Positions 34,604-48,400 are shown, counted from the stretch's first letter. The stretch is 53,062 bases of DNA from Prevotella sp. (GCA_017478025.1 JAFVGZ010000010.1:1-53062), one strand, 5' to 3'. Numbers and translations: made by a program. The notes: a model not told the origin generated them from the letters alone.

Positions 34604-36436
34604 TTACCACTGGTCGGTGTACTGGTCGGTGTCGAAGATAGTTGTGATGCTCTCCGGTCCGCGAACGATGTCGTCGCCGGGGCGCAGGTCGTCGAGGATG
34701 CCGTAACAGTAGATGACACCGCTCCTCCACTCAATGTTCATCTTCAGCATGTTGATGGTAAGGCGGGCGGAGTATTCAACTTTTTCACTGCTACCAGACT
34801 TGGGCCCTTTGGCTGTGAGCACTATGTGGGGTACGTCATCATCGTCAAGTTCCTGAGGCACTACGAGCAGGATATTACTCTGCGCGAAGTTGTAGTATTT
34901 ATGTTTTACTGCGTCATAGTTCTTTTCTCCCAGGGTATATTGCAGGGCACCACCTCCTGCGGTATAGTCAGCCTGATCATCGAAGTAGCCAAACATGTAG
35001 TCATCGTTCAGGTAGTCGCGTTGCCCCTTGTCATTGAACCGGTACCAATAGGGGTTCATGATGTAATCGGTGACAGTGGCCGAACCAAGTGTGGAGGCTG
35101 GTTCGTAGCCGATGGTCGTTGGTGTGCCATAGACAGGGTAGAAGGTCGTAGTGGTCTTGATGTTATTGAACTCCAACTGGTAGGACAACATAGCGCGGCG
35201 TCGCTTGTGGTTGACATCCCATACCGCTGTGCGTTCCCAACGCTCACACTTAGACTCGTCGGGAATCTGATCGCCTACCTTCAGTTCTATCCATGTTCCA
35301 TATTGGTCCATGACTGCAGGTTTCAGATCACCATAGCCAGAGATGTTCTCGGCAGTCATCGTAACATCGTTTACTACATCACCAACTTGCAACCAACCAC
35401 CAACGGGGACAACACTTGATCGTCCATCAGATTTCCTGAAGTATTTCTTTGTGGCATTGTTCTCCAGATTCGTGTCGGTGAACTTGGTGTCATTCCATGT
35501 ATCGAGCATTTCTTGAGTAGCAGTTTCCTCAAGATACACCATTCGGTCGTTCCCTCGGATGTAGGCATAGATACGCACCTGTGCCAGCAAGTGGTGGAAA
35601 CGCAGAGGGACGGGCTTTGGTGTGTATGTGCCCTGCGGACCTTCTACGAGGGGATAGCCATCGCGGTTGCAGTTGACTACGGGCTCGCTAATCATAAAGT
35701 CGTTCTGGTTGGCTGCATCGGGCTGCATGGTGAACTTCACGCGTCCCATACCTGTACCTTCACCAACTTCGCTCGGTATTATGCTGATACCATAGTCACC
35801 AATCTCTGCTGTAGGGTTGTAGGGGTAGTATGCAAAGAATGTGCAGTACTCGTGACCGGTAGCAGGGTCGGGGAGTCTTGTATTGGGCCAGAAGCGCACC
35901 GGCTCGTAGGTCAGTGTGCCGTTCTCTCCGATAGTGGCCTTGGCATTATAGAGCAAATCGGGTGTGTAGTACTCCTTGAGAATCTTTGGCGCATCGGTCT
36001 GCAAAGTTGTTTCGCTATCGTAGCTATCAAAGTTGTCGGTTTCGGACTTGAGATAGGCTAATTCAGCAGAAGTAATGCTACCATCAGCCATCACACTGGA
36101 CAACATCACCAGCTCTTCCCAGGTGTATTTTCCCGTGTAACAACCGAATAGTCCGGCATAGAAGGTGCTGTTGGCTGTTGTGGGCAATTGGGTGTCGCCT
36201 AGTTTCACGATGGTTAAGTTAGCGCGGGTAGCTTGCTGACTTGGCACAACAGAGCCACTGAACGCAATACCGATGTTCTCTCCTGCCTTAGCATTTGAGC
36301 TGTCGGTACCTATGTCACTCTGGTCGGAGCAGGAAAAGAGCAATAGGAAGAGAAGAGTGAAGAGTGAAGAGTGAAGAATGTGCTTCCACACTCGTCGTGT
36401 TATTACTGTTATCATTGTTGTTGTTGCTGTCATCAT
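34604..36436 (-). CDS. Fimbrillin family lipoprotein paired with the 5188-aa protein
   Basis: 610 residues; lipobox LLLFSC (C36). Fimbrillin marks: QQATRAN (R71), FGCYTG, VRFWPNTR, CTFFAYYPYNP, NDFMISEPV, LRFHHLLAQVRIYAY. An insertion after FGCY (WEELVMLSSVMADGSITSAELAYLKSE, in parts) reads as two helices around a DG-x-I loop, similar to a degenerate EF-hand or TerB-like turn. Part of the signal peptide (ILHSSLFTLLF) is translated GAGTGAA repeat. The start lies one base after the stop of the giant gene, so translation is probably coupled; later Met codons (36433, 36415) are possible. Confidence 0.87.
   Translation of the reverse strand: MMTATTTMITVITRRVWKHILHSSLFTLLFLLLFSCSDQSDIGTDSSNAKAGENIGIAFSGSVVPSQQATRANLTIVKLGDTQLPTTANSTFYAGLFGCYTGKYTWEELVMLSSVMADGSITSAELAYLKSETDNFDSYDSETTLQTDAPKILKEYYTPDLLYNAKATIGENGTLTYEPVRFWPNTRLPDPATGHEYCTFFAYYPYNPTAEIGDYGISIIPSEVGEGTGMGRVKFTMQPDAANQNDFMISEPVVNCNRDGYPLVEGPQGTYTPKPVPLRFHHLLAQVRIYAYIRGNDRMVYLEETATQEMLDTWNDTKFTDTNLENNATKKYFRKSDGRSSVVPVGGWLQVGDVVNDVTMTAENISGYGDLKPAVMDQYGTWIELKVGDQIPDESKCERWERTAVWDVNHKRRRAMLSYQLEFNNIKTTTTFYPVYGTPTTIGYEPASTLGSATVTDYIMNPYWYRFNDKGQRDYLNDDYMFGYFDDQADYTAGGGALQYTLGEKNYDAVKHKYYNFAQSNILLVVPQELDDDDVPHIVLTAKGPKSGSSEKVEYSARLTINMLKMNIEWRSGVIYCYGILDDLRPGDDIVRGPESITTIFDTDQYTDQW
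36349..36380 (-). repeat. GAGTGAA repeat inside a signal peptide
   Basis: Four GAGTGAA units on the plus strand (AGAGTGAAGAGTGAAGAGTG onward) encode, on the minus strand, the HSSLF/TLLF hydrophobic run of the fimbrillin signal peptide. Related repeat at 12638-12670. Confidence 0.7.
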
Positions 36437-36437
36437 C

Positions 36438-39400
36438 TTACTTTATCGTTACTTTCTTATGTCCGAAGATATACACGCCCTTTGGCAGTCCCGGGTGGTT
36501 GTGACGCAGTGTCTCCGGAGTCTCATTCTCTGCTACGCGACGGCCCTGAAGGTCAAAGACATCGCATGGCCACGGCGTGGATTCATAGCTCTGATGGTTT
36601 TCCGGATTCTCTGGCTCAAGCTCCACACCATCAAAGAGAGCTATGATGTGCAGCTGCTTGGCTCCTTTGTTTTTCTTCGTATATGGGTAATATACCTTGT
36701 TATGATAGACGTAGAAGTTAGAGCGTTGTACATCAACGGCATTACGTGCTGTTGCCAGGAACGATGCTGCTGCTGTACCATCGTTGGTGGTCGGCTGATT
36801 GCCGCTTTCGCCGATGATGCTGCCTTCGCCGTATCCGCGCATCCAGTTCTCGTTAGTGTACCAGCCCACCTGCTTGGTAGTACGTGCATATTCGTGATGA
36901 GTATTGTCATGGTCAGCAAACGGCAATCCGAATACCATAATGGACTTGCCAGTAAGTGTATAACCGTCATCACCTTCTTTTGCTTTCATGTAGGTGTCAT
37001 CGAGCGTGCGCTCCAGATATTCGCCACGAAGCAGTATTGTCGCTTTCTCGTCATCCAGACCTGATATTGGTGTGACGTTAGGCAGATAGAGATTGACGTA
37101 GTAGCGTTTAGTATAGACCGATGCAGGGTTGCCCTGGTTCACCAGCGTGATGCTGTCCGGCAGGTTGGTGCGAATGACTACCGGCCATCCTGCAGGCACA
37201 AACTGCGGGTTACCCATACCGTTGAGCTGACTGACGGACTGCATGGTTACCGTTGTTGTGTTAGCTCTGGCTTCGTTGGTCAGAGTAAATGCAGCATCGG
37301 TGGTGTTTGACAGACGGGAGTCGAACGGCACATAGAGCGAGCCATAGTAGTTCTTGTCCTTGTTGTCCTCTGAGGTCAGGTCTGCACCAGTCAGGTCTTG
37401 ATCCTTTACACCGCCTTTTTGTACTTCTGCACGCAGTGGCATCTCGTTGTATGGCCATTCCTCCTTCATGCCCACGGGCTGCAGCAGCCACTTAGTGTCC
37501 TGGATACCGTTCAGTCCGTCGGTGGTATAGTGGTCGCCTATCTCTACCATCTCATTGTCAGTATGGCAGGTGATGCGGTAGCGGTGATGACCATCGATGC
37601 AGACGTAGTTGGTCTTCAGATTATTGGCTACGTCGGTGTCCCATGCCGAAGGCTCGCTGCTGAAGCTGCGTAGGGTCACTGCAGCACCGCCGATGTCGTC
37701 CAGGCGGAGTTCATTCTTAAATGCAATGAGTCCACCCTCTGTCGATGTCGGGTCAGCGGCAGCCAGCTCTGTTCTGCCGAACTTATGAGCATCAGCCACG
37801 CCCTCAGTGCCTCCAGGGCGAACCCATACGTCCAGTCCTTGAGTGGAGAGCTTGTAGCGGTCATAGCCTCCTGATGCGGTAAACAGGAAGACGCTCGACG
37901 GGTCGAAGTCTGCCGGCAGTATTTCGATGTTTCCGCGCATGGCAACATGGTCAAAGACGTCGCGGTCTTTCAGCTCAGCCTTCTCCTCTGGTGTTCTGTC
38001 GCTTTCTTCCACGGCAGTGTTCACAGCAACAATCTTCGCCTTCAGATCAGCGAAGGTGTGTATGTCACTATGTTTCATGTCTGTCTCGAAGAAGTGGAGC
38101 CAGCGTCCGCCATTGTTGTTGGCATCGTTCGGATCGGTCTTCTCACTATCAAAGCGGTAGCCGCTGATGTAGCGCGGACCGGTGATGCCTTTGATGCCTG
38201 TGCCCGACATGTCGTTGCCATCCACATTCAGTGCGTCCTCAGAGAAGGCCCTGATGCGGTAGTGACCATCGGCCATGCTTACAAGGTTGTTGGACACGAA
38301 CTGCAGTGGCAGTCCGTTATTTCCCGTTGTTGTCGGGCGTGCAGTGGTGTAGACAATCTCGGTATCACTATTATACGGGTAGAACTTACCTCCATATACC
38401 AGGTCTTGCAGCTTGGTCAGCTCTGCAAAGGTAAAGGTATCGCCGCTCTTCAGACGGTTGCGGTACTCCTGATTGGTGAAGTCCTGAGCAACGGTAGGTT
38501 TCAGGCCTCCCACGTAGCCGGCACGCTCAAAGTATGGCAGAAGCTGCTCTCTTGTACACTCCAGTCGCCAGTTGGCATCAGGCATGTAGCGCAGGTCGTC
38601 AGACTTGTATTTGCGCAGGTAGGCGCGATGGGCCTGGTAGTCACCATTGGCAGTGGTGTTGTGTACCATGTAGTAGCTCTCGTGGTCAACGTCTTTATTG
38701 TTCATCCATGCGGCCGTCGGGTGCATGAGGAATGAATCGTCGTAACCTCCGATGAACATCTCATAGACAGCATTGGTTGCGCCATCGGTCTGGGCTTTGT
38801 TCGATTCATCGTCACCGCCTTCCGGGTTAATCTTGTCGCCTGTGCGTCGGTGGATGATGCGCTTGTGGTCGAATGGGATGTTACTTGTCGATGACGAGCC
38901 GGTGTAGTAAGCCTTCGACTCGGCAACGGAAGGCTCATCGAAGGGTTCTTCTGCACCATCATCTGTTGACTTATAGATTGGGTTACCCCACGTGTCCTCA
39001 CCCTTTGGCAGCTTACCCTCGGTGGTCATAGCCACATCGTCAAAGCCTGTACCATTGATGGTAGCATAGCGTGAGCGCAGTACGAAGCCGTATGGGTCGC
39101 CTTCCGGTGCCCATAGGTAGTTGTTGGTGTAGTGGTGGGTGCGGTCCAGACGACCACCGATACCGTCCTTGTATGAGAAGTTCAGCAGACCGTCGGCAGT
39201 CTCGTTGTTAGTCATCATCTGGTACCACGCCGTGGTGTTGCGCCCTTTCTGTGCAAAGCGGAAGTTGTTGGTGTTCACCTCGTAGATGACATCGATAATA
39301 ACGCGGCGGTTCTTGTGACAGTCGTAGATCTTATCGAGTTCCACACCCTGCAGTTTCTCTGCCTGATCGTAGCCGCTTGGAATCTTGCGCCAAGTGCCGC

Positions 39401-42400
39401 TTACATTCTCCCAACCGGCTGCAGTTCTCTCACCATCAGTAGGTTTGGCTGCGAGGTCACTCTCACTAACTGCCGTCCAACTGCTCTTATCGAAGATACT
39501 TTCCCACTTCACGTTGAAGGCCTGCTTGGTGACACCGTTTTCTTCGAAGGTCATCGGAATGGGGTTGGTGCCGTCGTTTGACTTGAAGACCTGTCCGGCA
39601 TAATAGGCAACGAAGTTTGCGTCTGCAGTATAAGAATGTTTTTCGTAGTCCTTGTAGGTCTCGTTTAAAACGATGGTACAGGTCTGTCCTGTCCACTCGT
39701 CATCGGCTTGCTGGAATGACGGGTGTGCATTATCAACCACCGAGCGTTGTACGTCGCGCTGATACATGTGGTAGGTACAGAACTGTCGCTTCATGTACCA
39801 AGGTACCTGTGGCTTGTTATCCACACCGACTCTCTCTACGATGGCATCCTTTACTGGGTAGCTCAGGAAGTTTCGGAGTGTACCCTTCTGCTTTAGTAAG
39901 TCTTTAATGTCGTCTTCCTTATTGGTGTCGTATGTCTTAGGAGTCTGACCATCGGAATAATAAGTAGAGATGAAGTAGTCTTTGCTGCTATGTTCTTGGA
40001 TACCCCAGTATTTGAGGAATTCTAACATGCGCTCGTTAACTTCCCCCTTTTGTTCGCCCGACAGATGATCTAGTGTTTCTGTATCCAATGAATACTGGTG
40101 AGCCATGACGAGGTGGTAATCCACAATGTCGGCATAGCTCATGAGGTTGGTGAGATAGAACGGCTTGACAGTGGCAGTCTTTCCGCTACTGTTCACATAA
40201 GTTGTTGCCAGCGTGTTGCCGGTGGCATCGGCGGTGTTCACGCCATTGCCCACCGACATCAGCGTCTTGTTTGATGTACTGCTGAACTCGAAGTCCACCA
40301 GTTGGACGATGTTACCATAGGTAGGACTATCCGGATTGTTGTCGATGATGGCAAGGTAAGGCACGCCTTTCTTGTCAACGACGTAGGCGAACGTCTGGCC
40401 GTCACCATAGTTCTGTGTGATTACATCCGTTCCGCTCATGCTGACTATGACATCAGAATTGTTCAGGTACTGCGCATAGTTCTTCATGGTGAAGCCGTAT
40501 GGGTCGCCCGTCATGCTCCACTTCTGTTCGTTATCTGACTTCTGAACGGTCTGGTCGGCATATACCGGTGTCTGACTGGTGTGTGTATTCAGATAGCCCT
40601 TGGTAGGATATGGTGTCGTCGGGTTGTTCACCACTTCGGTATAGCTTTCTTCACGCCATACCTCATCGATAATCTTTCCTTCTGAGTTATATACATAATG
40701 GTCGAATACCTGTCTGGTTTTCTCTACCTCCACGCTGGATCCTGAATATTTCTGCTCCCAATAGAAGTAGGAGTTAGCCCAGGTATAGTCTTCGGTGCGT
40801 GCATCTTGCGGCGTGGTGAAGAACTGCGATGTGGCATCATCGACGGTATAGACGTATGTCAGCAGCGGAAGTTTTCCTGCCGCAGCAGCTGTTGTCATCG
40901 CGTTATGCAGTTCCTCATAGCCTTCTTCATTCACCAGTTCGCCGAAGTTAGTGACTTCCGTTCCGCTGTTGGTGGCCGGGTCGTAGTTCAGGTAGCACTT
41001 GTAGGAGCATCCATAGCGTCGCAGTGATGCAGGCAATGCTTTCTCTATATTGCCGTAGCGTATCTCCATATCGCTCTTCTTGAGCTTCAGCACACCGTTC
41101 AGGGTGCGTATCTCCACGTCGGCATCAAAGCAGTTATTGTCGGCATCGTCCTCGTCCTTGGCCACGGCGGTGCGTATCTCCAGACGCTGCTGATAGACAC
41201 CCATGCCGTTCATGGTCTTCGAGTAGTTGTTCATGTACTGCGTATTGGAGTAGTTGCTCTTTTCCGCAAGGCTGTAAGGCACCATCTCGAAATAGCTCGT
41301 GGCGGTTGCAGCATCGGGGTATGGCTTGTGAACGAGTCGCCAATAGTTGGAGGTCTGGTTGGTGGCAGAGCCGTTGACTCCATCGTCAGTGCTCGTCTTC
41401 AGCGATGCTGTGCGCAGGAAGTAGTTGGCATCGGCATTGCCGGTCTTGTAAGTGCCGTCGCCATTCTTGGGCGACAGTTTCCACATCTGTACGCTGAAGT
41501 GGGTATTGACGGTGTTATCAGCAATGCTAGATGCTGCAGTTGCTGCGGCATGAGCCACGGTCGGAACATCGGCATTGTAGTCGGCCAGCTGCGATACCCA
41601 TATCACGGAGTCTGCGGTATTGGCATTGTTGCGTACACTGGTCTTCTTCACTTGCAGCCACTGTGCCTCACTATTGCTGCCGTCTTCGTAGCGTCGACGA
41701 TTGAGAATAGTGAAGTCATACGGATCACCCACGAAGGCCCAGTGCAATCCCTTCAGACCGTCGTTCCATCCGTCAGCTGTGTTGTCGCCGATGGCTGTGC
41801 GATAGTTCGTGACCTCGGTGTCGGCGCCTCCGGTCTTATCAAAGAAGAGCCAGTTGGTGCCGTTGCCTAATACCGCCATATCTACCCAGTTCAGGGTGCT
41901 GGTATTGTGCGAGAAGAGATGGGCATCGTTGCCTGCCTCGTCCTTCGACAGGTCATCTACGGTATAATAGACAGTGAACTTAAAGACAGGGTCTATTTTT
42001 GTGCCAGTCTTAAATACATTGCCGGTGTGGGCAGAGCAATCGCTTGAACTGGAGGCTTTGGTTATGCTCAACTCGTGTTCACTCTCCGCGCTGCCGTCCT
42101 TGTCGGTGAGGGCGGAATAGTGTACGAACTTGCGCTGCAGGTGGCGTGGCACCTCAGTAAGGGTCTCGTTCAGTCCGTAGTATTCCGAGAGTTCTTCCTT
42201 TACAACATTGGGTTTTGCATCATAGCGGTTGTCGGCTTCGCGGTTGGCAGTGACATATACCTTCACGGGTTGTACCAGCTTGATGATGGTATTCACATCG
42301 TTGGCGGTGTGATAACCAGCGTATGTACCCGTCTCATGTTGCTCGTTGTCGGGATTGTAGCTCAGGTTGATACTATAGTTCTTCTTCTGGTAGACTTTGC

Positions 42401-45400
42401 TCAGGCCGTCGTGTGCCAGGTAATAATAGACGTTACGGTAACCCAACAGCTGATTGTCCTCCTTAAAGCGCAGGGCAAAGGTTCCTTCCTGATTGCTCGT
42501 AGTGGGTACGCACTCCCAATAGAAGTCATTGAAGTATGGCTTGTTGTAGTGGCGATTGTGGTAGCCTTCTGCCGATGTGTCCTCTACACCGTTCTCATTA
42601 TATGGGTAGAGGGTTTCACGGAGATCAGTTATCGACTCGTCTTTCACACGCAGGTGTACACAGTCTATGGCAAACTGGAAGTTACTCTCCACGGGGTTGA
42701 AGCGTGCCAGCTGGGCGCCGTGTGCTCCCGCCACATTATATACCTGTACCCTATACGGGTCGCCCACGAAGTACCATTTCAGGTTCTGTGGCACAGACTC
42801 CATTCGGTTGTGATTAGTGCGATACTGGTAATTGTTATACCAGTTGTCGGTATCGTCCACGAACGCGCCGGTGCCACCATTTGCTGTGCTGTCCCACTTT
42901 CTCTTCTCTGGTCTTGCCGCACCGGTGTGGGTGTCGCGCTGGGTCTTCAGGTCACCGGTCTTCTCGCGCATGGTGCTCGTCGGATCGTAGTAGGCGTGAT
43001 GGTAGGTGTCTTTGCCCGATGTGTCAGGGAAGTCCATGAAATAGACGTGGTCGTTGTTCTGAGCCATTGTGGCTACTTGCTCCGCTGTCGGTGCAGTCTT
43101 AAGGAAGATGTCGCTCGTCACCTCATACTTCACGTAGATAGCCTGTGCTCCGGAAGTTACCTTGTTGCCATCCTTATCGTAGTATTCATATATCTGATGA
43201 CCGTCCTCGTCGAAGACTCCTTCTTCCGGTTTAGAGTAATCCGGGTAGGGGCCAGCCTGTACCGTGTATATGGTATTATCATGTTCAAAGACATCACTAT
43301 ACATGGTGTAATTGCAGAAGGCACGACGAACCTGTAGAGGCAGTGCATCCTTTTCGCTGGTGTTTATCTCGTCACCTTCCATGTACTTGCGCTCTGAAGC
43401 AGAGAAGTAGAGCTTCGAGATACCTGTGGTCATATTGTTATTAGCGTACTCGATTTTCTGTGCATCTGTTTTTCCATCTTTCCATGAGTTATATGTGGCC
43501 ACATCATCATCGCGTCGTATGACTACCTTCACATCCTCATAGCGCTGAGGGGCATAGGGGAGTAGCTGGATGGCATAGCTGCGGTCTGGAATGTAGTCGA
43601 GCATTCCTTCTACGCTTTCGGTAGTGACGCGGTTTGCGGTGTGGCTCACCATGTGCCAGTAGAGCGGCAGGCTTACCTCCTCGTTGTCAAGAGTCTCGGT
43701 GATGGCTGTAGAGAGCAGACTGAATGTCTGTTCTTTGCTGTTGTTTACTCCTACGCAGAGACCCCAGTACTGGTTCTCGGTAGGCTCCTCAGTAGGAATG
43801 GTAACAGGATAAGTATCATCACCACTTGTCGTAGTACCCTTGTTGATGGTGACGTAGCAGTTGTCAGCAGCAGCCAGTGAGTAAACACCGGAGCTCTCTG
43901 CCTTTACACCTACGGCGGACTCTAAGTTGATGATACGCATATTGTATGGATCATCGCCTACGAAAGTCCACAGCCAGCGTCCCTCGCGGAATGCATCGTT
44001 GTCGCCTTTGCGATATGACTCCGCCAGTCGGTCGTACGACCAGCCCTTGTAGTTATCTACACTCTCCTTGTGCAGGGTGTAGTTGTTGTTCATCCAGTTT
44101 ATGGTGCCATTGTCCTCGCGGCGCAGGAACAGCTGCCTGCCGACGGGAGTGCGAGTAGTACCATTTACTGTGGTAGTGATGCCCTCGTCGGTGTCAAGCA
44201 CCATGTAGAACCACTTGGCCTGCTGAGTGTAGCCAGGCTCTAACCGTCGGCCATTGGCCTCTTTTATCTCTTTATCTGCATTGTCTGTGTAATCTTGGTT
44301 ATTGTAGTGCGCTACATCGGCAGATATCTGTTCTGTAGTACTCGTTATCTGGCTAAGTGTCTTAGCTGAACCCGCCAGATTCAGCGTGGCCTCGTTATCC
44401 ACCTGATATTTGAAGTAGATGGGATATACCTCCTCGAGGCCAATTTCTGGATAGATGTCATATTTACCGCTTTTTGTATCTTTTACACGCATGCTGAGGC
44501 CCGGATCACTATAGAACTGTGCGTTGGGCTTTTCGCCTTTTTCCTCCAGATCTGCCTGAGTCTGGAAATCGTCAGTACCTGTCACATTATCACCCGTGGC
44601 AGCGGTGTTACGCGCCTCATACTTACAGTATCGTCGTGCGATGATGGGTTCCAATACCACATCCTGCAGCCAGTCGTGCTCCATGATGGCATTCCATGTC
44701 TCGCCGATACGCGTAGAGCCTTCATACTTGATAGCATGATAGTGGTACTTACGGGTGACGGGAGCTTTTACAAATTCTGTTAAAAAGAGAGTTGTGCTGC
44801 CACTTCCCATATTGATGACTTTGCGCGTTACCACTTCGTCGCCAGACATGCGGATGTCGCATTCGGAGTAGCTCTTCAGGTCGAAGGGCCAGTCGCTGCT
44901 GGAGTTCAGGTTGCTACCGTCTGGGGTACTTCTCATAAACCTTTTGGTTCCAGTTCCTATCAGCACGGTCCAACGTTTAAGCAGGTAGTCCGCATGGCGG
45001 CTTGGGCTATTGTCGATGGCATAGGCGCTGAGTAGCATAAAGGTTTGGCAGACACCTGTATTATTATCCTGCATGTACTGGTGGTAGTTCGTACTGCTAT
45101 AGTCAACAAATGTCATGTACTTGGAGTCATAGTTTGCATTGGAAATCTTGATGGCGTACGGGTCGTCGCCCTCCAGTTTCCAAAGATACTCCTTCTGTGA
45201 CGGTGCACGTCCGTTGGTTAGATCGGTGATGTTGATCTTCTGGAATTTGATTGTGCTATCTTCCTCCTTTGTGCCTAATACGGTACCGTGGGCTGTGTCG
45301 AAGCCCTGTAGCATATTGGCAATGGTGTACCACGTCTTGCCACTGAGGTCGAGTCCTTTCTCGTCAATCCAACTCAGGCGGGTGCCGTCCTCGGCAGCAT

Positions 45401-48400
45401 CGTTGATGTTAGTGGCAATCTTGAAGGGGCTTGTGTCGCGGTTGTAGGTGTAGCGTACATAGATATCACCAATCTTCTCTTTGACCATAGAGGCAATCGT
45501 GGTGCTCGCTGGCGCCTTGATAGTATCGGAGGACACGGAGGACACCGTGTATATTCCGTCTGTCTCAGTCGCCTTGGTGATATAGATAAAGTCGCTGCTG
45601 TTGAGTAATGGCGACTGATAGACTTCAGGCATCTCTACCGTAGCGTCAGACAGTAGAGAATAACCCTCGAGGGCCTCCTTCTTGCTGTTGGTGATGATGT
45701 GGTAGGTCAGCACAGGGCGGTAGGTAAAGCGGCTGAATACTTTATATTCACTTCCTGTTCTCTCGGGTTCGCCTTCAGGGTCATTATAACGCGTCTTATA
45801 GGGCTCGGAGTCTTTGAATACATAGAGTCCGCCGGTGCTGGCATTAGTCTTTAACTGTGCTTTTCCCACAGCATTACTCTCTGCTACCCACAGGTCATCG
45901 TGGCCGGTGAAATAAAGTTTTAGCTTACCGGGGTTGTTGCTTTCCTGCTCGTTATGCCTCAGCACCATGAATGTGGAGTAGTAGCCGTTAGTGCTGGCAA
46001 CTGCCTGTGTGCACAACTTTGCTAATGGATAGTCAGTGGAAGGGTCTGCGGATGCGACATGGTCTTCCCCCCACCACTTGCCGGCGATAATCTTGTCGCC
46101 ATTGTGGATGGTACATTCGTATGGGTCGTTACCGGTAATAGTCCAGACACAACTCTCTGATGTCAGTTTGTTGTCGGTTATGATGATGTCTGTTGGATTG
46201 ACGTAGTCAGTCGAATTGAGTTTGGCAACTTCCAGCCTCTTTCCGTATTCGTAATGTTTGCTTTTATTATTCTCACCACCTATGGTCAGCACATATTTTA
46301 CTTTTCCGCTGAGGTCGAGTGGGGCTACGTTGAGTGGCAGTTCCGTTCCAAGAATACCGAAGTCGGAAATGGCCTTCTTTGACTTCTCGTAGTCGTAGCG
46401 CACATAGACATCACTTCCGTCGAGGGTGGTAGGCGAGGTGGTAGGCACGCCCTTTACGTCATAGGTGCCGTCGGGTCTGAGTGTGACTGCCGAATGGAAT
46501 ACGTAGGCATCGCTCTCCATAAGCGGAGTCTTCATCCATTCGGGCATTACGTCGGCCAAGTTGGTGTCTTTTGTGATATGAGTGACCACATCGCTGACCA
46601 GTGCTTCCTTGCCGTTGCCAGTGATAAGATGGAAGGTGACGCTGTTGACTATGGATACTTTTTCTACAAGCGTCAGCTTCTTCGTGTCACCGCTGATGGT
46701 GCCGCTGGTGATGTAACCACTCTGCTCTACGAAGTCCGCATGATCACTGCTACCATCGAGGAAGTAGTATTTCGTTGTTGACTGTTCTGGATTGCCTGCC
46801 TCCATAAGGGCGTAACTGCGGTTCTCGTCGGTATAGTCGCTATGGTGGAAGACAATATATCGTTTGCCGTCTGTCTTTTGTGTTTCTTCTCCGTTCCATA
46901 GGGTGACGGCGTACGGGTCTGGCTCGTCACCGGCACTCTTCTTAAAGCGCACGTGGTGGGCTGCATCATCTTCATATTCTTCCTTGGTAATACCGCCAGT
47001 GGTCACCTTTATATCGCTGGCATTCAGCTGGGCATGATACCATGTACCGTAAAGCAACTGGTCTTTATCGGCATCGGGGTTATACTGATAGCGTACATAG
47101 ATGGTCGCATCATCAGCCACACTGTTTGCAGAGAACGAACCGGTAATCAGGTTGCTTTCGTTGATGGTATATATTCCTGCACTTTCTGATGCAGCCTTGT
47201 AGAATGAGAAATTTTCTGCTAATGGGCTGCGGTATTTGGCAGGGATGGTGGGTGCACCGTCGCTCAATGCAGTGTAGCGCAGCGCCTCACGACCATCGTT
47301 ATCCACCACGATATATATATGAGCAGGTGGGCGCAGCAGCCAGGTACTCTGCCCGTGGGTCTTGTCGTCTTCGGGCTGGTCGTCAGCCCATACCTCAAGT
47401 TTTATGTCGTTAGACTCTTTCTCTGTCTCAATTGCATTATAGTGGTCAAAACGCGGCATCAGACGCATGTTGCCTTTGGCATCGCTAACCGCCATGAACG
47501 TCTGGTTGGTCATGTGCAGGTTGACGTCGTCATGTCCTTTACCGTTATTAACCGACGTGTTGACATCCCGATGAGAATTCAATGCCACGTTAGTATCGGT
47601 AAACGTGGCCTTCATGGCATTGGTTTCATCAAGGCGGGAGTAACTGGCGTTGGTGGTGAAGTATTTTCCAGTCGACTGGTTGTATATCTGGATGTTATAT
47701 GGATCGAAGCCTGCTCTGTCGGTTTTGTAGTAGGCAATTCTAGTCTCCGTTTCGGTTCTGGGTAAATGCAGACCGTCAGATGTGTTGTTGACGTCTTCAT
47801 CTTCCTTGCCGGTGTTGGTTTCGTCAGCATACACATAGCCCATCTCTTTATCGATATTCCAGTTGGGTGCTAAGTACCAATAGTAGTTGTCGCCGAGACC
47901 GTTCAATGGCTGGCCTGTATCAATTTTTGTAATGTTTTCGGCTGTGTCGTCTGCAGCCAACGTACCGCTTTTGTCGTATGCCAGTTTGCTGTCTTGGCGA
48001 ATAATGAATGTTTTGCCTGGGGCAACAGCTCCTGACACGCTCGTAACCTTGTCGCCTTCCTTGGTAGCTGTGACATTGTAGAGCTCCAAATATTCTGGCT
48101 TTACGTCGTATGTGACATATAAGTCGGAGACATTGCCGTTGTTGTTGAGCACTTCGGGATAATCACCCAGTGAAGAGCCTGTGCCCTTCTCTGTTTCCCA
48201 ATTGGTGTATTTATGATATCCAGATGTCTTGGTGGCTGTGGTCCAGAAGTGGTAGGTCTTCACCATAGGACTGTCGAACTGACGGATGGCGGCATCGCGA
48301 GTGGCTTTGTTGGCATCGCCGGTCTTTGCCATAGGCTTGCGCATGATTTCCCATCCATGGTTGTCAAGGAGAATCATAATGCCATCGATGGAGTGCTCTA

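Noticed and set aside
34547-35419. A 290-codon plus-strand ORF
   Set aside because: Antisense to the fimbrillin gene at 34604-36436, whose lipobox and pilin motifs are clear; the plus-strand product has no recognisable feature.
42075-43337. A 420-codon ORF on the plus strand
   Set aside because: It lies fully opposite the 5188-residue gene, whose codon use leaves stop-free antisense frames. It has no signal, motif or promoter, and the giant frame continues without break on the other strand.
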